Origin: Sulfurimonas sp.
GTDB taxonomy: Bacteria > Campylobacterota > Campylobacteria > Campylobacterales > Sulfurimonadaceae
Direction of reading: 5' to 3'
DNA: 62,441 nt
NCBI RefSeq assembly: GCF_026988655.1
Contig: NZ_JALSKT010000018.1
Span: 1-62,441 of the forward strand
The notes below the pieces were generated by a model. It was not told the DNA's origin. It made no database searches and saw only the letters and a list, made by a program, of their open reading frames with translations. The position numbers were made by a program, and so were the translations under genes. Within the stretch, counting starts at the first letter, position 1; each line of letters starts with the position of its first letter. Positions 18,428 through 27,392 of the stretch are shown in pieces.

Positions 18428-18619
18428 TTAATTTTTAAGTGAATGAGAAATTTGTTCAAGTTTTCCTTTTGGTTTTACGAAAGTTTTTTTTTCAGTAGTA
18501 TTTAAAGGTAGAGCAAAAGCAAGTAAAATAAAGACAAAAGAAAATACAATACCTGCAAGTAAGCTTAATATAACCTTTAATTTGAAATCGCTCATCTTAT
18601 GAGTTTTCTTTTTTCTCAT
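18428..18619 (-). CDS. Single-pass small membrane protein, function unknown
   Basis: 63 residues from the first ATG, or 55 from MSDFKLKV at 18595, which would start one base after the upstream stop and is a plausible coupled start. One membrane helix (VILSLLAGIVFSFVFILLAF) is followed by a Lys-rich tail. I do not recognise it. It is the downstream partner of the 18597-19037 gene. Confidence 0.5.
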   Translation of the reverse strand: MRKKKTHKMSDFKLKVILSLLAGIVFSFVFILLAFALPLNTTEKKTFVKPKGKLEQISHSLKN

Positions 18620-19037
18620 TTGTTATATATATCCAAAACTCTTTATGAGAATAACCTTTGTTAAGAAAAAACATTTGTAGAACAGTTACCCTATATAATG
18701 TAATCAACATCTTTGCATAGGGAATAAAAAGACTTAAGGTTACAAATAAAGATTGTTGTTTGCTACCTTTTGATTCTATCATCTCCTGTATCCCAATATT
18801 TTTACTTAGATATATTCCAAAGAGAATTGAAAAAGTGAAATTGAGTATTAATCCAAAAAGCATATATGCCATAAAATCTTGTTCGTACATTCCAGCTATC
18901 ATAATTGAAAATTCCTGTATATTGTATTTTTTATATTTTAGCAAAAAAGAATTATTTTTAAGTTTAACTTCTTCAAAGATACAATCAAAAGGTAACATTA
19001 GCGATTTAATTAAAGAAAAAAAACTTTTTTTAAACAT
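18597..19037 (-). CDS. Membrane protein, function unknown
   Basis: 146 residues with two or three hydrophobic segments (about 53-77 YMLFGLILNFTFSILFGIYL and 96-125 SLFVTLSLFIPYAKMLITLY) and a Lys/Phe-rich N-terminus. Not recognised. It is divergent from oadG with a 45-base gap, and forms a two-gene leftward unit with the small protein downstream. Base composition is even lower in G+C than in neighbouring genes. Confidence 0.5.
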   Translation of the reverse strand: MFKKSFFSLIKSLMLPFDCIFEEVKLKNNSFLLKYKKYNIQEFSIMIAGMYEQDFMAYMLFGLILNFTFSILFGIYLSKNIGIQEMIESKGSKQQSLFVTLSLFIPYAKMLITLYRVTVLQMFFLNKGYSHKEFWIYITNEKKENS

Positions 19038-19040
19038 CTT

Positions 19041-19046
19041 TATACT
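19041..19046 (+). promoter_or_regulatory. Candidate -10 of the oadGAB operon
   Basis: TATACT in CTTTATACTATACTAAAC, 37 bases before the preferred oadG start; it would give a leader of about 30 bases containing AAAAGG. Confidence 0.4.
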
Positions 19047-19082
19047 ATACTAAACTCACAAATTATGAAAAAAGGTAATTTA

Positions 19083-19319
19083 ATGGAAACTAATCTCGTA
19101 ATGGAAGGAGTGAAGTTTATGTTTTTAGGAATGGGAACAGTGTTCGCATTCCTAATCATAATGATAATGGCTATAAATTTGATGTCATATATCATTCATA
19201 GATTTTTCCCTGAGCCTAAAGCAGCTGACATAGCAGTGAATACGGCAAATGAGCAGCAAGATAAAAACAAGATAGTTGCAGCAATTACTGCTGCGATAGC
19301 ACATCATAGACAAGGGTAA
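19083..19319 (+). CDS. oadG: Sodium-pumping decarboxylase gamma subunit (OadG)
   Basis: A 78-residue protein with one N-terminal membrane helix (FMFLGMGTVFAFLIIMIMAI) preceded by VMEGVKFM, the pattern of the OadG family, and a soluble C-terminus ending in two histidines (AHHRQG), the zinc-binding feature described for gamma subunits. It anchors the alpha subunit to the beta subunit. I start at the ATG at 19083, which has AAAAGG 8 bases upstream; an ATG at 19065 lacks such a site. Followed after 8 bp by the alpha gene. Confidence 0.85.
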   Translation: METNLVMEGVKFMFLGMGTVFAFLIIMIMAINLMSYIIHRFFPEPKAADIAVNTANEQQDKNKIVAAITAAIAHHRQG

Positions 19320-19327
19320 GGATTAAA

Positions 19328-21130
19328 ATGGCTAAAAAATTTATAGATGTAATGGATACAACTTTCAGAGATGGTTTTCAGTCAGTTTTTGGTGGTCGTG
19401 TATTGATGGATGATTTTCTTCCAGCAGTCGAAGCCGCAAAAATTGCAGGAATAAATCACTTTGAATTTGGTGGTGGAGCAAGATTTCAATCTCTTTACTT
19501 TTATTTAAGAGAAGATGCTTTTGAAATGATGGATAAGTTTCGTAAAATTGTAGGACCTGATGCAAACCTTCAAACACTTGCTCGTGGTGTAAATACAGTT
19601 ATGTTAGATACTGGTTCAAAAGAGTTGATAGACCTTCATGCAAAAATGTTTAAAAAACATGGAACGACAACTATTCGTAACTTTGATGCTCTCAATGATA
19701 TTGACAATCTCGAGTATTCAGGTCAAAGAATTGTACATCATGGCTTAAAACATGAAATTGTAGTAACAATGATGGATTTACCACCAGGATGTCATGGTGC
19801 TCACGATGTAAAATACTACGAAAAAACACTTCGCAGAATCTTAGATAGTGGTATTCCGTATGATAGTATTTGTTTTAAAGATGCTAGTGGTACGTCGAAT
19901 CCTCAGAAAGTTTTTGAAACAATCAAAATGGCTAGAAAAATGGTTGGAGAGGATACACATCTTCGTCTTCATACACATGAAACAGCAGGTGTTTCTGTAG
20001 CAGCTTATATGGCAGCTCTTGAAGCTGGGATAGATGGTATTGACATGGCTGCTGCTCCTGTGAGTGGTGGTACAGCGCAACCAGATATTTTAACTATGCT
20101 TCATGCAACAAAGGGCATGAATTATGACCTTGGTGGTTTAGAACTAGGAAAAATACTGACATATGAAAAAGAGTTACAATCATGCTTAAGTGATTATTTT
20201 ATGCCACCAGAAGCAACAATGGTTTCACCAATAATACCATTTTCTCCAATGCCAGGTGGTGCATTAACTGCAAATACACAAATGATGCGTGATAATGACA
20301 TCTTAGATAAATTTCCAGATGTGATAGCTGCTATGCAAGAGGTAGTAGAAAAAGGTGGTTATGGTACTTCTGTAACACCAGTTTCTCAGTTTTACTTTCA
20401 ACAAGCATTAAACAATGTAATGCAAGGGCCATGGGAAGCTATCGCTCCAGGTTATGGAAGAATGGTACTCGGATATTTTGGTAAAACTCCTGTTGCACCA
20501 GATCCTGAAATTGTAAAAATTGCTTCAGAAAAATTAGGACTTGAACCTACAACGGAAAAAGCACTTGATTTGGCTGATGCAGACCCTGCAAAATCTTTAG
20601 AGAGTTGGATAACTAAACTAAAAGAAGAAGATATTGAAATCACGGAAGAAAATATCTTTATTGCAGCAGCATGTCAAGAAAAAGGTATCGCATTCCTTAA
20701 AGGCGAAGGCGAATTAAACGTTCGTAAAATATCTCAAATGAAAAATGATTGTGAAGGAAGTTCAAATATGGGTAGTGGAAATTATACAGTAGTAGTAGAC
20801 GGACAAAAGTTTAGTGTTCAAGTTGCAGAAGGTGACGCAGATATTCAAGTAACAGCAGTAAATGGAGAAAGTGCAGCGCCAGCTGCATCAACACCAGCTC
20901 CTGCAGCATCCGGTAATGATACAGAAATTAAAGCATTACTTCCGGGTAGTGTTTGGAAAATAGTTGCTAATCCAGGTCAAAGCGTGAATGAAGGTGATGT
21001 TATTATGATTCTTGAATCTATGAAAATGGAGATAGATGTAGTGGCAACAAGAGGCGGAGTATTAAAAAGTATCAATGTAGCTACAAATGATAAAGTTGTA
21101 GAAGGTCAAGTAGTAGCCGTATTAGGATAA
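19328..21130 (+). CDS. oadA: Oxaloacetate decarboxylase alpha subunit / biotin carboxyltransferase
   Basis: 600 residues in three parts. The carboxyltransferase TIM barrel begins [15 protein letters not shown] and carries the metal ligands LHTHETAG and the catalytic lysine region CFKDASG. A conserved PYC/OAD domain follows at about 290-470. An Ala/Pro-rich linker ([12 protein letters not shown]) leads to the biotinyl domain with ESMKMEI, biotinylated K566, 34 residues from the end as usual. With oadG and oadB it forms a membrane decarboxylase that couples loss of CO2 to sodium export. The same fold serves as pyruvate carboxylase subunit B, but the adjacent beta and gamma genes favour a decarboxylase. 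Confidence 0.9.
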   Translation: MAKKFIDVMDTTFRDGFQSVFGGRVLMDDFLPAVEAAKIAGINHFEFGGGARFQSLYFYLREDAFEMMDKFRKIVGPDANLQTLARGVNTVMLDTGSKELIDLHAKMFKKHGTTTIRNFDALNDIDNLEYSGQRIVHHGLKHEIVVTMMDLPPGCHGAHDVKYYEKTLRRILDSGIPYDSICFKDASGTSNPQKVFETIKMARKMVGEDTHLRLHTHETAGVSVAAYMAALEAGIDGIDMAAAPVSGGTAQPDILTMLHATKGMNYDLGGLELGKILTYEKELQSCLSDYFMPPEATMVSPIIPFSPMPGGALTANTQMMRDNDILDKFPDVIAAMQEVVEKGGYGTSVTPVSQFYFQQALNNVMQGPWEAIAPGYGRMVLGYFGKTPVAPDPEIVKIASEKLGLEPTTEKALDLADADPAKSLESWITKLKEEDIEITEENIFIAAACQEKGIAFLKGEGELNVRKISQMKNDCEGSSNMGSGNYTVVVDGQKFSVQVAEGDADIQVTAVNGESAAPAASTPAPAASGNDTEIKALLPGSVWKIVANPGQSVNEGDVIMILESMKMEIDVVATRGGVLKSINVATNDKVVEGQVVAVLG

Positions 21131-21134
21131 TTGG

Positions 21135-22463
21135 ATGAAAAATATTGTAATTAAATTTCTTGCTCTTTTCATGCTTCTTGCATTTGCAAATACGACTGCA
21201 GGTGCTTCAGAGCATGAAGCAGTTGCCAAAGCTTCTACCCATAAAGAAGAAACATATGTTTCTAAACCTTTTAGTGAAATGATTATGGGCTTTTTAAAAG
21301 ATACAGGTGTGGTAGCTCTTGTAAATCCAGATCCAAATGAATTAAGTGCTAATGGTGAGCATATGAGTAGCTTTCATCAAGGTCTTGGTCGTGTGATTAT
21401 GATCTTGATTACATTTTTCTTATTTTGGTTAGCCATAGCTAAAGGATTTGAGCCGCTTTTACTTCTCCCTATTGCGTTTGGTGGATTTTTAGCAAACATT
21501 CCTGTTGCGAATATTGCAGGAGCGCATGGTTTCTTGGGGGTGATTTATAATATGGGGCTCTCAAATGAGATGTTCCCTATCATAATCTTTATGGGTGTTG
21601 GTGCTATGACTGACTTTGGTCCGCTTTTATCAAACCCTAAAACAGCGCTTCTTGGTGGGGCTGCACAATTTGGTATCTTCGGAACTTTGGTTGGTGCTGT
21701 AGCCCTTTCACACTATGGTTTTGTTGATTTTACATTGCAACAAGCTTCTGCAATTTCTATTATTGGTGGGGCAGATGGTCCAACATCAATTTTTATTGCA
21801 ACGAAACTTGCTCCTGAATTATTAGGTGCTATTGCGGTTGCATCATATTCATATATGGCGATGGTTCCTATTATTCAACCTCCGATTATGAAAGCTTTAA
21901 CAACAGATGCGGAGCGAAAAATTAAAATGACGACACTTCGTCACGTAACACGTTTAGAAAAACTTGTTTTTCCTATTTTAGTTCTTTCATTAGCTATTAT
22001 GGTTTTACCAGAGTCTACACCACTTATTGGTGCCTTTATGTTTGGTAACTTCTTAAAAGAATCAGGTGTTGTTGAACGTTTAAATGATACATTGCAAAAT
22101 GCGCTTATTAACATTACAACTATTTTCTTAGGTTTGGGTGTTGGTTCAAAACTTGCAGCTGATCAATTCTTAGTTCCTGATACTATGTTTATTATGATTC
22201 TTGGTATTATTGCATTCTCAGTAGGAACTGCTGCTGGTGTGTTAATGGCAAAACTTATGAACTTGTTCCCAGGTCATAAAATCAATCCATTAATCGGTTC
22301 AGCTGGTGTATCTGCTGTGCCTATGGCAGCACGTGTATCAAATAAAGTTGGTATGGAATATGACCGTACAAATATGCTTTTAATGCATGCAATGGGTCCA
22401 AATGTTGCGGGTGTTATTGGTTCAGCTGTTGCAGCTGGTGTATTAATTTCTCTATTTCAATAG
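21135..22463 (+). CDS. oadB: Sodium-pumping decarboxylase beta subunit (OadB)
   Basis: A 442-residue polytopic inner membrane protein that moves sodium ions during decarboxylation of carboxybiotin. The hallmark [19 protein letters not shown], with the sodium- and proton-binding aspartate, is present, as are [16 protein letters not shown] and [19 protein letters not shown]. It has an N-terminal signal-like helix and a His/Glu-rich stretch (residues 1-70), longer than in the Klebsiella protein. Four bases separate it from oadA. Gene order is G-A-B. Confidence 0.93.
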   Translation: MKNIVIKFLALFMLLAFANTTAGASEHEAVAKASTHKEETYVSKPFSEMIMGFLKDTGVVALVNPDPNELSANGEHMSSFHQGLGRVIMILITFFLFWLAIAKGFEPLLLLPIAFGGFLANIPVANIAGAHGFLGVIYNMGLSNEMFPIIIFMGVGAMTDFGPLLSNPKTALLGGAAQFGIFGTLVGAVALSHYGFVDFTLQQASAISIIGGADGPTSIFIATKLAPELLGAIAVASYSYMAMVPIIQPPIMKALTTDAERKIKMTTLRHVTRLEKLVFPILVLSLAIMVLPESTPLIGAFMFGNFLKESGVVERLNDTLQNALINITTIFLGLGVGSKLAADQFLVPDTMFIMILGIIAFSVGTAAGVLMAKLMNLFPGHKINPLIGSAGVSAVPMAARVSNKVGMEYDRTNMLLMHAMGPNVAGVIGSAVAAGVLISLFQ

Positions 22464-22486
22464 AGAGATTAGTAAAGTTTTACTCA

Positions 22487-22514
22487 GTAGTGCATTTCTT
22501 GCACTACAATTTTC
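22487..22514 (+). terminator. Terminator of the oad operon
   Basis: GTAGTGCA-tttct-TGCACTAC, a perfect 8-bp stem followed by AATTTTCT. It lies between oadB and convergent cheV and could act in both directions. Confidence 0.6.
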
Positions 22515-22533
22515 TAAATATCTATTTTTATAA

Positions 22534-23484
22534 TTATTGATATCTTGCCATTGCTTCTACGATAAGTGGTATAACATTGTGACTTTTTGTTTTATCAATA
22601 AATCCGTCAGCACCTAAATCTTCTGCTTCTCTTTTGTTGTTATCTCCCGTCATAGAACTGTTTACAATGATAGGAATATTTTTGCTAACAGGATTTGCTT
22701 TGAGCGTTTGGATGACTGTAAAACCTGACATTTCAGGCATTTCAATATCTGTAATGATAGCTGGCACAATAGCATTGGCACTATCTCCAAGAGAATCTAT
22801 ATACTCAACAAGTTTTTTTCCATTATTGAACAGTTTCATATTAATATTTGCTTTTTGAAAAAGAAGGGTTAAATGCTTTTGAGCAGTTTTTGAATCTTCA
22901 GCAATCAACACCGTACCCTTGATGAGTTTTTCAGGTAGGGCAATGTCTTTTAGTGCTTCTGTATCTCTCTCCACATCAACAAGCGCTTGAGGTAGTACAT
23001 CTGCAAGAAGTTTTTCATAGTCAAGGATAAGACAAAGGCTACCATCTTCGAGTCTTGTGTCGTTTATGATGACACCATCATCTTTAAGTCTATAACTATC
23101 AGGTGCATGCATTTCTCCCCAGTTCTTTTTAATAACTCGATATGCAGACATTATTCTTAATCCAATTATGACCCCATTAAAGTCACATACTAAAATGTTT
23201 GAGCGTTTAATCTCTTCTTTAGTCAATGTCACATCTAACCATGCAGGTAAATTTAAGATAGGAATTTGTAAATCACGTAAGATAATAGTCCCTTCTAAAA
23301 AAAGGTGTGCCGATGGAATTTGTGTGAGATAATGGTTCTTTGATTCTACTACTTCTCGTGTTTTAAAAACATTTATCGCATAGTAAGCTGAGTCTTCTCT
23401 TTCGCTTACTCTAAATACAAGTAATTGAAGTTCATTGTTTTTTGCTAAGTTTGTAGCCGCATCCACATTATCTAGTAAAGCCAT
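22534..23484 (-). CDS. cheV: Chemotaxis adaptor CheV (CheW-receiver fusion)
   Basis: 316 residues. The CheW-like domain at about 14-165 couples receptors to CheA, and the C-terminal receiver at about 190-315 has the phosphoacceptor D246 in ITDIEMPEMSGF, the acidic pocket E196-D197 and the lysine in DKTKSHN. The start (MALLDNVD) is supported by AAAGGATTTTT just upstream; the longer frame running into the upstream inverted repeat is rejected. A 58-bp palindrome sits 20 bp before the start codon, so the mRNA leader may carry a strong hairpin. No other chemotaxis gene is in the window. Confidence 0.93.
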   Translation of the reverse strand: MALLDNVDAATNLAKNNELQLLVFRVSEREDSAYYAINVFKTREVVESKNHYLTQIPSAHLFLEGTIILRDLQIPILNLPAWLDVTLTKEEIKRSNILVCDFNGVIIGLRIMSAYRVIKKNWGEMHAPDSYRLKDDGVIINDTRLEDGSLCLILDYEKLLADVLPQALVDVERDTEALKDIALPEKLIKGTVLIAEDSKTAQKHLTLLFQKANINMKLFNNGKKLVEYIDSLGDSANAIVPAIITDIEMPEMSGFTVIQTLKANPVSKNIPIIVNSSMTGDNNKREAEDLGADGFIDKTKSHNVIPLIVEAMARYQ

Positions 23485-23504
23485 AAAAATCCTTTTCATT
23501 AAAC

Positions 23505-23562
23505 AAGTGCCTGACAAGAATAAATGTCATTGAATTATGATATTTATTCTTGTCAGGCACTT
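23505..23562. repeat. 58-bp palindrome, deleted copy of the 266-bp repeat element
   Basis: Two perfect 21-bp arms (from AAGTGCCTGACAAGAATAAA) flank a 16-base centre. The arms equal the terminal inverted repeats of the element at 47331-47596. Read on the - strand, the match with that element continues through CATAATTCAATGA before jumping to the other end, as expected of an internal deletion. It lies between the divergent cheV and adaptor genes. Confidence 0.8.
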
Positions 23563-23653
23563 ATCTCTTAATATTAGCAGAAATAAAATGAAATATGCTT
23601 GAATGTTAGTATTGAAATGTTAAAATAAAGGCATTAAATTCAAAGGTGCTTCC

Positions 23654-24463
23654 GTGAAAATTTTCATAATTCTATTTCTATTAACTACATTTGCTTTTTC
23701 TAAGGTTTATTATTCAAAAGTGGAACCTTATGAAGTGCGAGACATTTCCTCAAATGTAACTGGAGCTGTTTTGTATGCAGATGAAAATATGCTTGGTAAG
23801 AAACTCTCTTCAAAGCCATTTATACTCATAGATGCTGAGTTAGATAAAGATGAGCTAAACGCAGTAAATAATAAACTGAGTTATTTTCAAGATACTTTAG
23901 AGGTAAATGAAAAAGTCCTGTCGAACTTGAGGGAATCTTTAAAAAGAAAACGTGAAAATTATGAGAATATTGCTAAATTAAGTATAAAATCACGAGTTGA
24001 AAAAGATAGAGAGTTTTATGACCTTATTAACAATGAAAACAGTTTTTTGGCGATACAAAAAGAGGTGAATTCTTTAAAGGCAAATATAGCAGATCTGAAA
24101 TTAAGAAAAGCGCAGTTACTCAAAAATATTCACGATAAAAGTATTTCATTGAAAGGCTTTGTTCTTTATGATTTAAAAGTTAAAGCAGGGAAAGTGGTCA
24201 CTGTAGCTACCCCATTGGCTACAGTTGCAGACACATCAAAAGGTTTGTTAAGCATTTATTTGAATGAAGATGACGCGCTAAACGCAGTAAATAAGATTAT
24301 TTATATCAATGGGCAAAAAACAAAATATAGAGTCTCAAGAATTTTTACTATAGCAGACAGTAAAAATATATCAAAATATAAAGCACAGATTATTGTTAAT
24401 GCTCCGAATCTGTTTTCAAAATTAGTAAAAGTAGAATTAAGAGAGAGTAAAAATGAAAAGTAG
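23654..24463 (+). CDS. HlyD/MFP-like periplasmic adaptor
   Basis: 269 residues. A signal peptide (FIILFLLTTFAFS) is followed by a lipoyl-like half (VEPYEVRDISSNVTGAV), a coiled coil of about 100 residues (65-165), the second lipoyl half (GFVLYDLKVKAGKVVTVATP) and a beta-barrel region. This is the order of membrane fusion proteins of tripartite efflux or type I secretion. Start is GTG with AAAGG 7 bases upstream. It overlaps the molybdopterin gene by 11 bp. A TolC-like gene lies three genes downstream, but no inner membrane pump is encoded nearby. Confidence 0.75.
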   Translation: MKIFIILFLLTTFAFSKVYYSKVEPYEVRDISSNVTGAVLYADENMLGKKLSSKPFILIDAELDKDELNAVNNKLSYFQDTLEVNEKVLSNLRESLKRKRENYENIAKLSIKSRVEKDREFYDLINNENSFLAIQKEVNSLKANIADLKLRKAQLLKNIHDKSISLKGFVLYDLKVKAGKVVTVATPLATVADTSKGLLSIYLNEDDALNAVNKIIYINGQKTKYRVSRIFTIADSKNISKYKAQIIVNAPNLFSKLVKVELRESKNEK

Positions 24464-26195
24464 TATTACAGCATGTCCCCTAGATTGTTATGATGCTTGT
24501 GGCATTGTTTATGATGATGGTAAATTGATGCCTTTTAAAGATGGTCATACAAATGGGTTTTTATGTCCACATATCAATCATTATGATAAATATGAAAGAA
24601 TAGAAAAAGCGCGATATAAAGGTGCTGAGATAAGTATGGATGAGGCTCTTGAAAAATTACAAGAGATACTCTCCTCTACATTGAAAAGCGAGATATTGCA
24701 TTATAGAGGGAGTGGAAACTTTGCCTTAATGCAGGAAGTAACAGACCATTTCTTTGCAGGACTTGGGGCAGTACTAACTGATGGAACCTTATGTGATGGT
24801 GCGGGTGAAGCAGGCATCATTGCAGGTCGTGGAAGCAATAAAAATATGCCATTTTCAGAGATTGAAAAATCTGATGTTGTAATATTTTGGGGAAGAAATC
24901 CGCATACGACTTCTTCTCATCTTCTTCCAATTCTTAAAGAGAAAAAAGTTATCGTTATCGACCCAGTAAAAACAAAAGTGGCGAAGATGGCTGATCTGTT
25001 TGTTCAAATCAAACCACATACAGATATTTTTCTTGCTTTACTTTTAGCACGTTTTGTTCATATAAATGATACTCTTGATGAAGAATTTATTGAAAAATAT
25101 GCAAGTGAATTTGATGAATATTATGAACTTACACAAGGTGTACGTATTAAAACAACACTTGAAAATATCGGCATCACTCTCGGTGATATAGGTGATATAT
25201 TAAGTATGTGTATTGACAAAAAAGTTGCTATTGTTTGTGGTGTTGGTATTCAAAAATATCTTGATGGTGCAGATGTCATGCGTGCTATAGATGCATTTGC
25301 CGTATCACTTGGGATGTTTGGTAAAGAAGGTTGTGGGGTTGCATATCTTGGTAACTCAAAAGAGGGGATAGAGTCTCCATTTAATACAAAATCAAAAAAA
25401 GTCTCAAAAGTAAATACTGCGTTTGATGATTTTAAAACTGTGTTTATTCAAGGAGCAAACCCGCTTGGGCAAATGCCTGATACCCAAAGAGTGAAAAATG
25501 CTATGCAAAGAGTAGAAAATGTTGTCTATTTTGGATTGTATGAAAATGAAACATCTCAAATTGCAGACTTAATTATACCTGCAAAAACATTTTTAGAAAA
25601 AGATGACCTGCGAACTTCTTACTCTCATAATGGATTGATGTTGATGAATAAACAGATTGAAAGCGAGATAGGCATAAGTGAATATGATTTGGCAAAAAGA
25701 ATGTGTGAAAAATTTGCTATAGAGATAAAAGATGAAAGTGAATATCTCGAACATTTTAAAAATTTTGGTGTTTTAAAGATAAACGGCTGTGTAGAAGTTG
25801 AAAATAGAGATACGGTTGCCTATAAAAATGGTTTTGATACTAAAGATAAAGAGTTTATATTTTTAGAGGAGTTTGATTCTCCCCAAGAAGAAAAAGAGGA
25901 TGAGTTGTATTTACTTACGCCAAAAAGTTCAAAAAGCTTAAACTCTCAGTTTCAAAGAGAACAATATGTATATTTGAATCCATCACAAGGTTTTCTTGAT
26001 GAAGAAGAGATTACAATTAGTTCAGAGAATGGCAGCCTTGTTTTAAAAGTTAAAAATAGTGAAGATTTACGAGAAGATTCAGTACTTATTTACAGTGGCA
26101 CTGAAGGTGTAAATAATTTAACCTCTTCAAAACATTCTTATGAAGGAAAATCTGCTGTTTTTCAAGAAAATAAAGTTAAAATAAGTAAAAAGTAA
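24453..26195 (+). CDS. Molybdopterin oxidoreductase, DMSO reductase superfamily
   Basis: 580 residues, short for the family. Four N-terminal cysteines (C8, C12, C16, C38 in ACPLDCYDAC and GFLCPH) should bind a [4Fe-4S] cluster. The molybdopterin domains show DVVIFWGRNPHTTSSHLLP, IDPVKTKVAKMADLFVQIKPHTD and FIQGANPLGQMPDTQRV, and the C-terminal dinucleotide-binding domain starts at YLLTPKSSKSLNSQF. TLCDGAGEAG, in the position of the metal-ligand loop, offers a cysteine as possible Mo or W ligand. There is no Tat signal, so it is cytoplasmic. Substrate unknown; formate dehydrogenase-like and other reductases share this layout. Confidence 0.75.
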   Translation: MKSSITACPLDCYDACGIVYDDGKLMPFKDGHTNGFLCPHINHYDKYERIEKARYKGAEISMDEALEKLQEILSSTLKSEILHYRGSGNFALMQEVTDHFFAGLGAVLTDGTLCDGAGEAGIIAGRGSNKNMPFSEIEKSDVVIFWGRNPHTTSSHLLPILKEKKVIVIDPVKTKVAKMADLFVQIKPHTDIFLALLLARFVHINDTLDEEFIEKYASEFDEYYELTQGVRIKTTLENIGITLGDIGDILSMCIDKKVAIVCGVGIQKYLDGADVMRAIDAFAVSLGMFGKEGCGVAYLGNSKEGIESPFNTKSKKVSKVNTAFDDFKTVFIQGANPLGQMPDTQRVKNAMQRVENVVYFGLYENETSQIADLIIPAKTFLEKDDLRTSYSHNGLMLMNKQIESEIGISEYDLAKRMCEKFAIEIKDESEYLEHFKNFGVLKINGCVEVENRDTVAYKNGFDTKDKEFIFLEEFDSPQEEKEDELYLLTPKSSKSLNSQFQREQYVYLNPSQGFLDEEEITISSENGSLVLKVKNSEDLREDSVLIYSGTEGVNNLTSSKHSYEGKSAVFQENKVKISKK

Positions 26196-26210
26196 AAGGC
26201 ATAATAAATT

Positions 26211-27392
26211 ATGAATATAAAAGAATTAGATAAAAAATATGTACTGCCAACATATGGACGTGCTGATGTTGCGTTTGTAAAAGGTGATAATGCAACACTC
26301 GAAGATGATGAGGGAAAAAAATATATAGATTTTACTTCAGGTATCGGTGTGGTTAGTGTTGGACATGGAAATAAAAGAGTTGCAAAGGCTTTATGTGAGC
26401 AGGTTGCATCATTGACACATACATCAAATCTATACTATATAGCACCTCAAGCTCTTGCTGCACAAAAAGTTGTAGAAGCAAGTGCTTATGATATGCAGTG
26501 TTTTTTTGGAAACTCTGGTGCTGAAGCAAATGAAGGGGCTATTAAGATAGCAAGAAAACATGGAGAGCGTGATGGAGAGATAAAAAGATATAAAATTATT
26601 ACGCTAAACCACTCTTTTCATGGTCGTACGATAACAACAGTAAAAGCGACAGGTCAAGAGTCCATGCATAACTATTTTGGTCCTTTTCCTGATGGTTTTG
26701 TTTATGCTGATGGTATAGATGAAATTGCCTCTTTACTTGATGATCATACGGCTGGCGTCATGATAGAACTCATTCAAGGTGAGGGTGGTGTAGAGCCACA
26801 GGATAAAGAAAAAGTACAGGCTTTAGCGAAACTTTTGAAAGAAAAAGAGATTCCACTTATCATTGATGAAGTACAAACTGGAGCTTATCGTATTGGTGAG
26901 TTTACAGCTTCACAAGCTTATGGAATTGAACCTGAGATCATTACTTTAGCAAAAGGTGTGGGTGGTGGTGTACCTGTAGGAATTGTAATGACAACACTCA
27001 AAGAAGTACTCAGTGCGGGTGATCATGGTTCTACTTTTGGTGGAAACTTTTTAAGTGCACGAGCAGTGTGTGAAGTTGTAGATATTTTAGACGAGCTCAA
27101 AAAGAGTGGTGATTTAGAAAATACTTCAAGAGTGTTTAACAAAGCTTTGGAGGATTTTTATCAAGCAAACAGTGATGTATTTACTCAAAAAGTAGGTATT
27201 GGCATGATGTGTGGACTTCGAGCAAAAGATGCTGATACCTTGGCAAAGATTATAGACTTAGCACGTCAAAATGGTGTGATGGTCTTAAAAGCAGGGAGAA
27301 ATACACTACGTTTCTTACCACCACTTACAATAACAAAAGAGGAAATAGATGAAGGCTTTCAAGCTCTTAGTACTGCTATGTCTCAGCTCTAG
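26211..27392 (+). CDS. argD: Acetylornithine aminotransferase
   Basis: Class III PLP aminotransferase of arginine synthesis (also succinyl-diaminopimelate activity in many bacteria). 393 residues with FTSGIGVVSVGHGN, FFGNSGAEANEGAIKIARK, NHSFHGRTI, LIIDEVQTGAYRIGEF and the PLP lysine K248 in ITLAKGVGGGVPVG. Its last 44 bases overlap the start of the TolC-like gene in another frame. It lies 15 bp after the molybdopterin enzyme. Confidence 0.93.
   Translation: MNIKELDKKYVLPTYGRADVAFVKGDNATLEDDEGKKYIDFTSGIGVVSVGHGNKRVAKALCEQVASLTHTSNLYYIAPQALAAQKVVEASAYDMQCFFGNSGAEANEGAIKIARKHGERDGEIKRYKIITLNHSFHGRTITTVKATGQESMHNYFGPFPDGFVYADGIDEIASLLDDHTAGVMIELIQGEGGVEPQDKEKVQALAKLLKEKEIPLIIDEVQTGAYRIGEFTASQAYGIEPEIITLAKGVGGGVPVGIVMTTLKEVLSAGDHGSTFGGNFLSARAVCEVVDILDELKKSGDLENTSRVFNKALEDFYQANSDVFTQKVGIGMMCGLRAKDADTLAKIIDLARQNGVMVLKAGRNTLRFLPPLTITKEEIDEGFQALSTAMSQL

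Noticed and set aside
23485-23517. N-terminal extension of CheV
   Set aside because: It would translate the palindromic repeat; AAAGGA lies just before the ATG at 23484.
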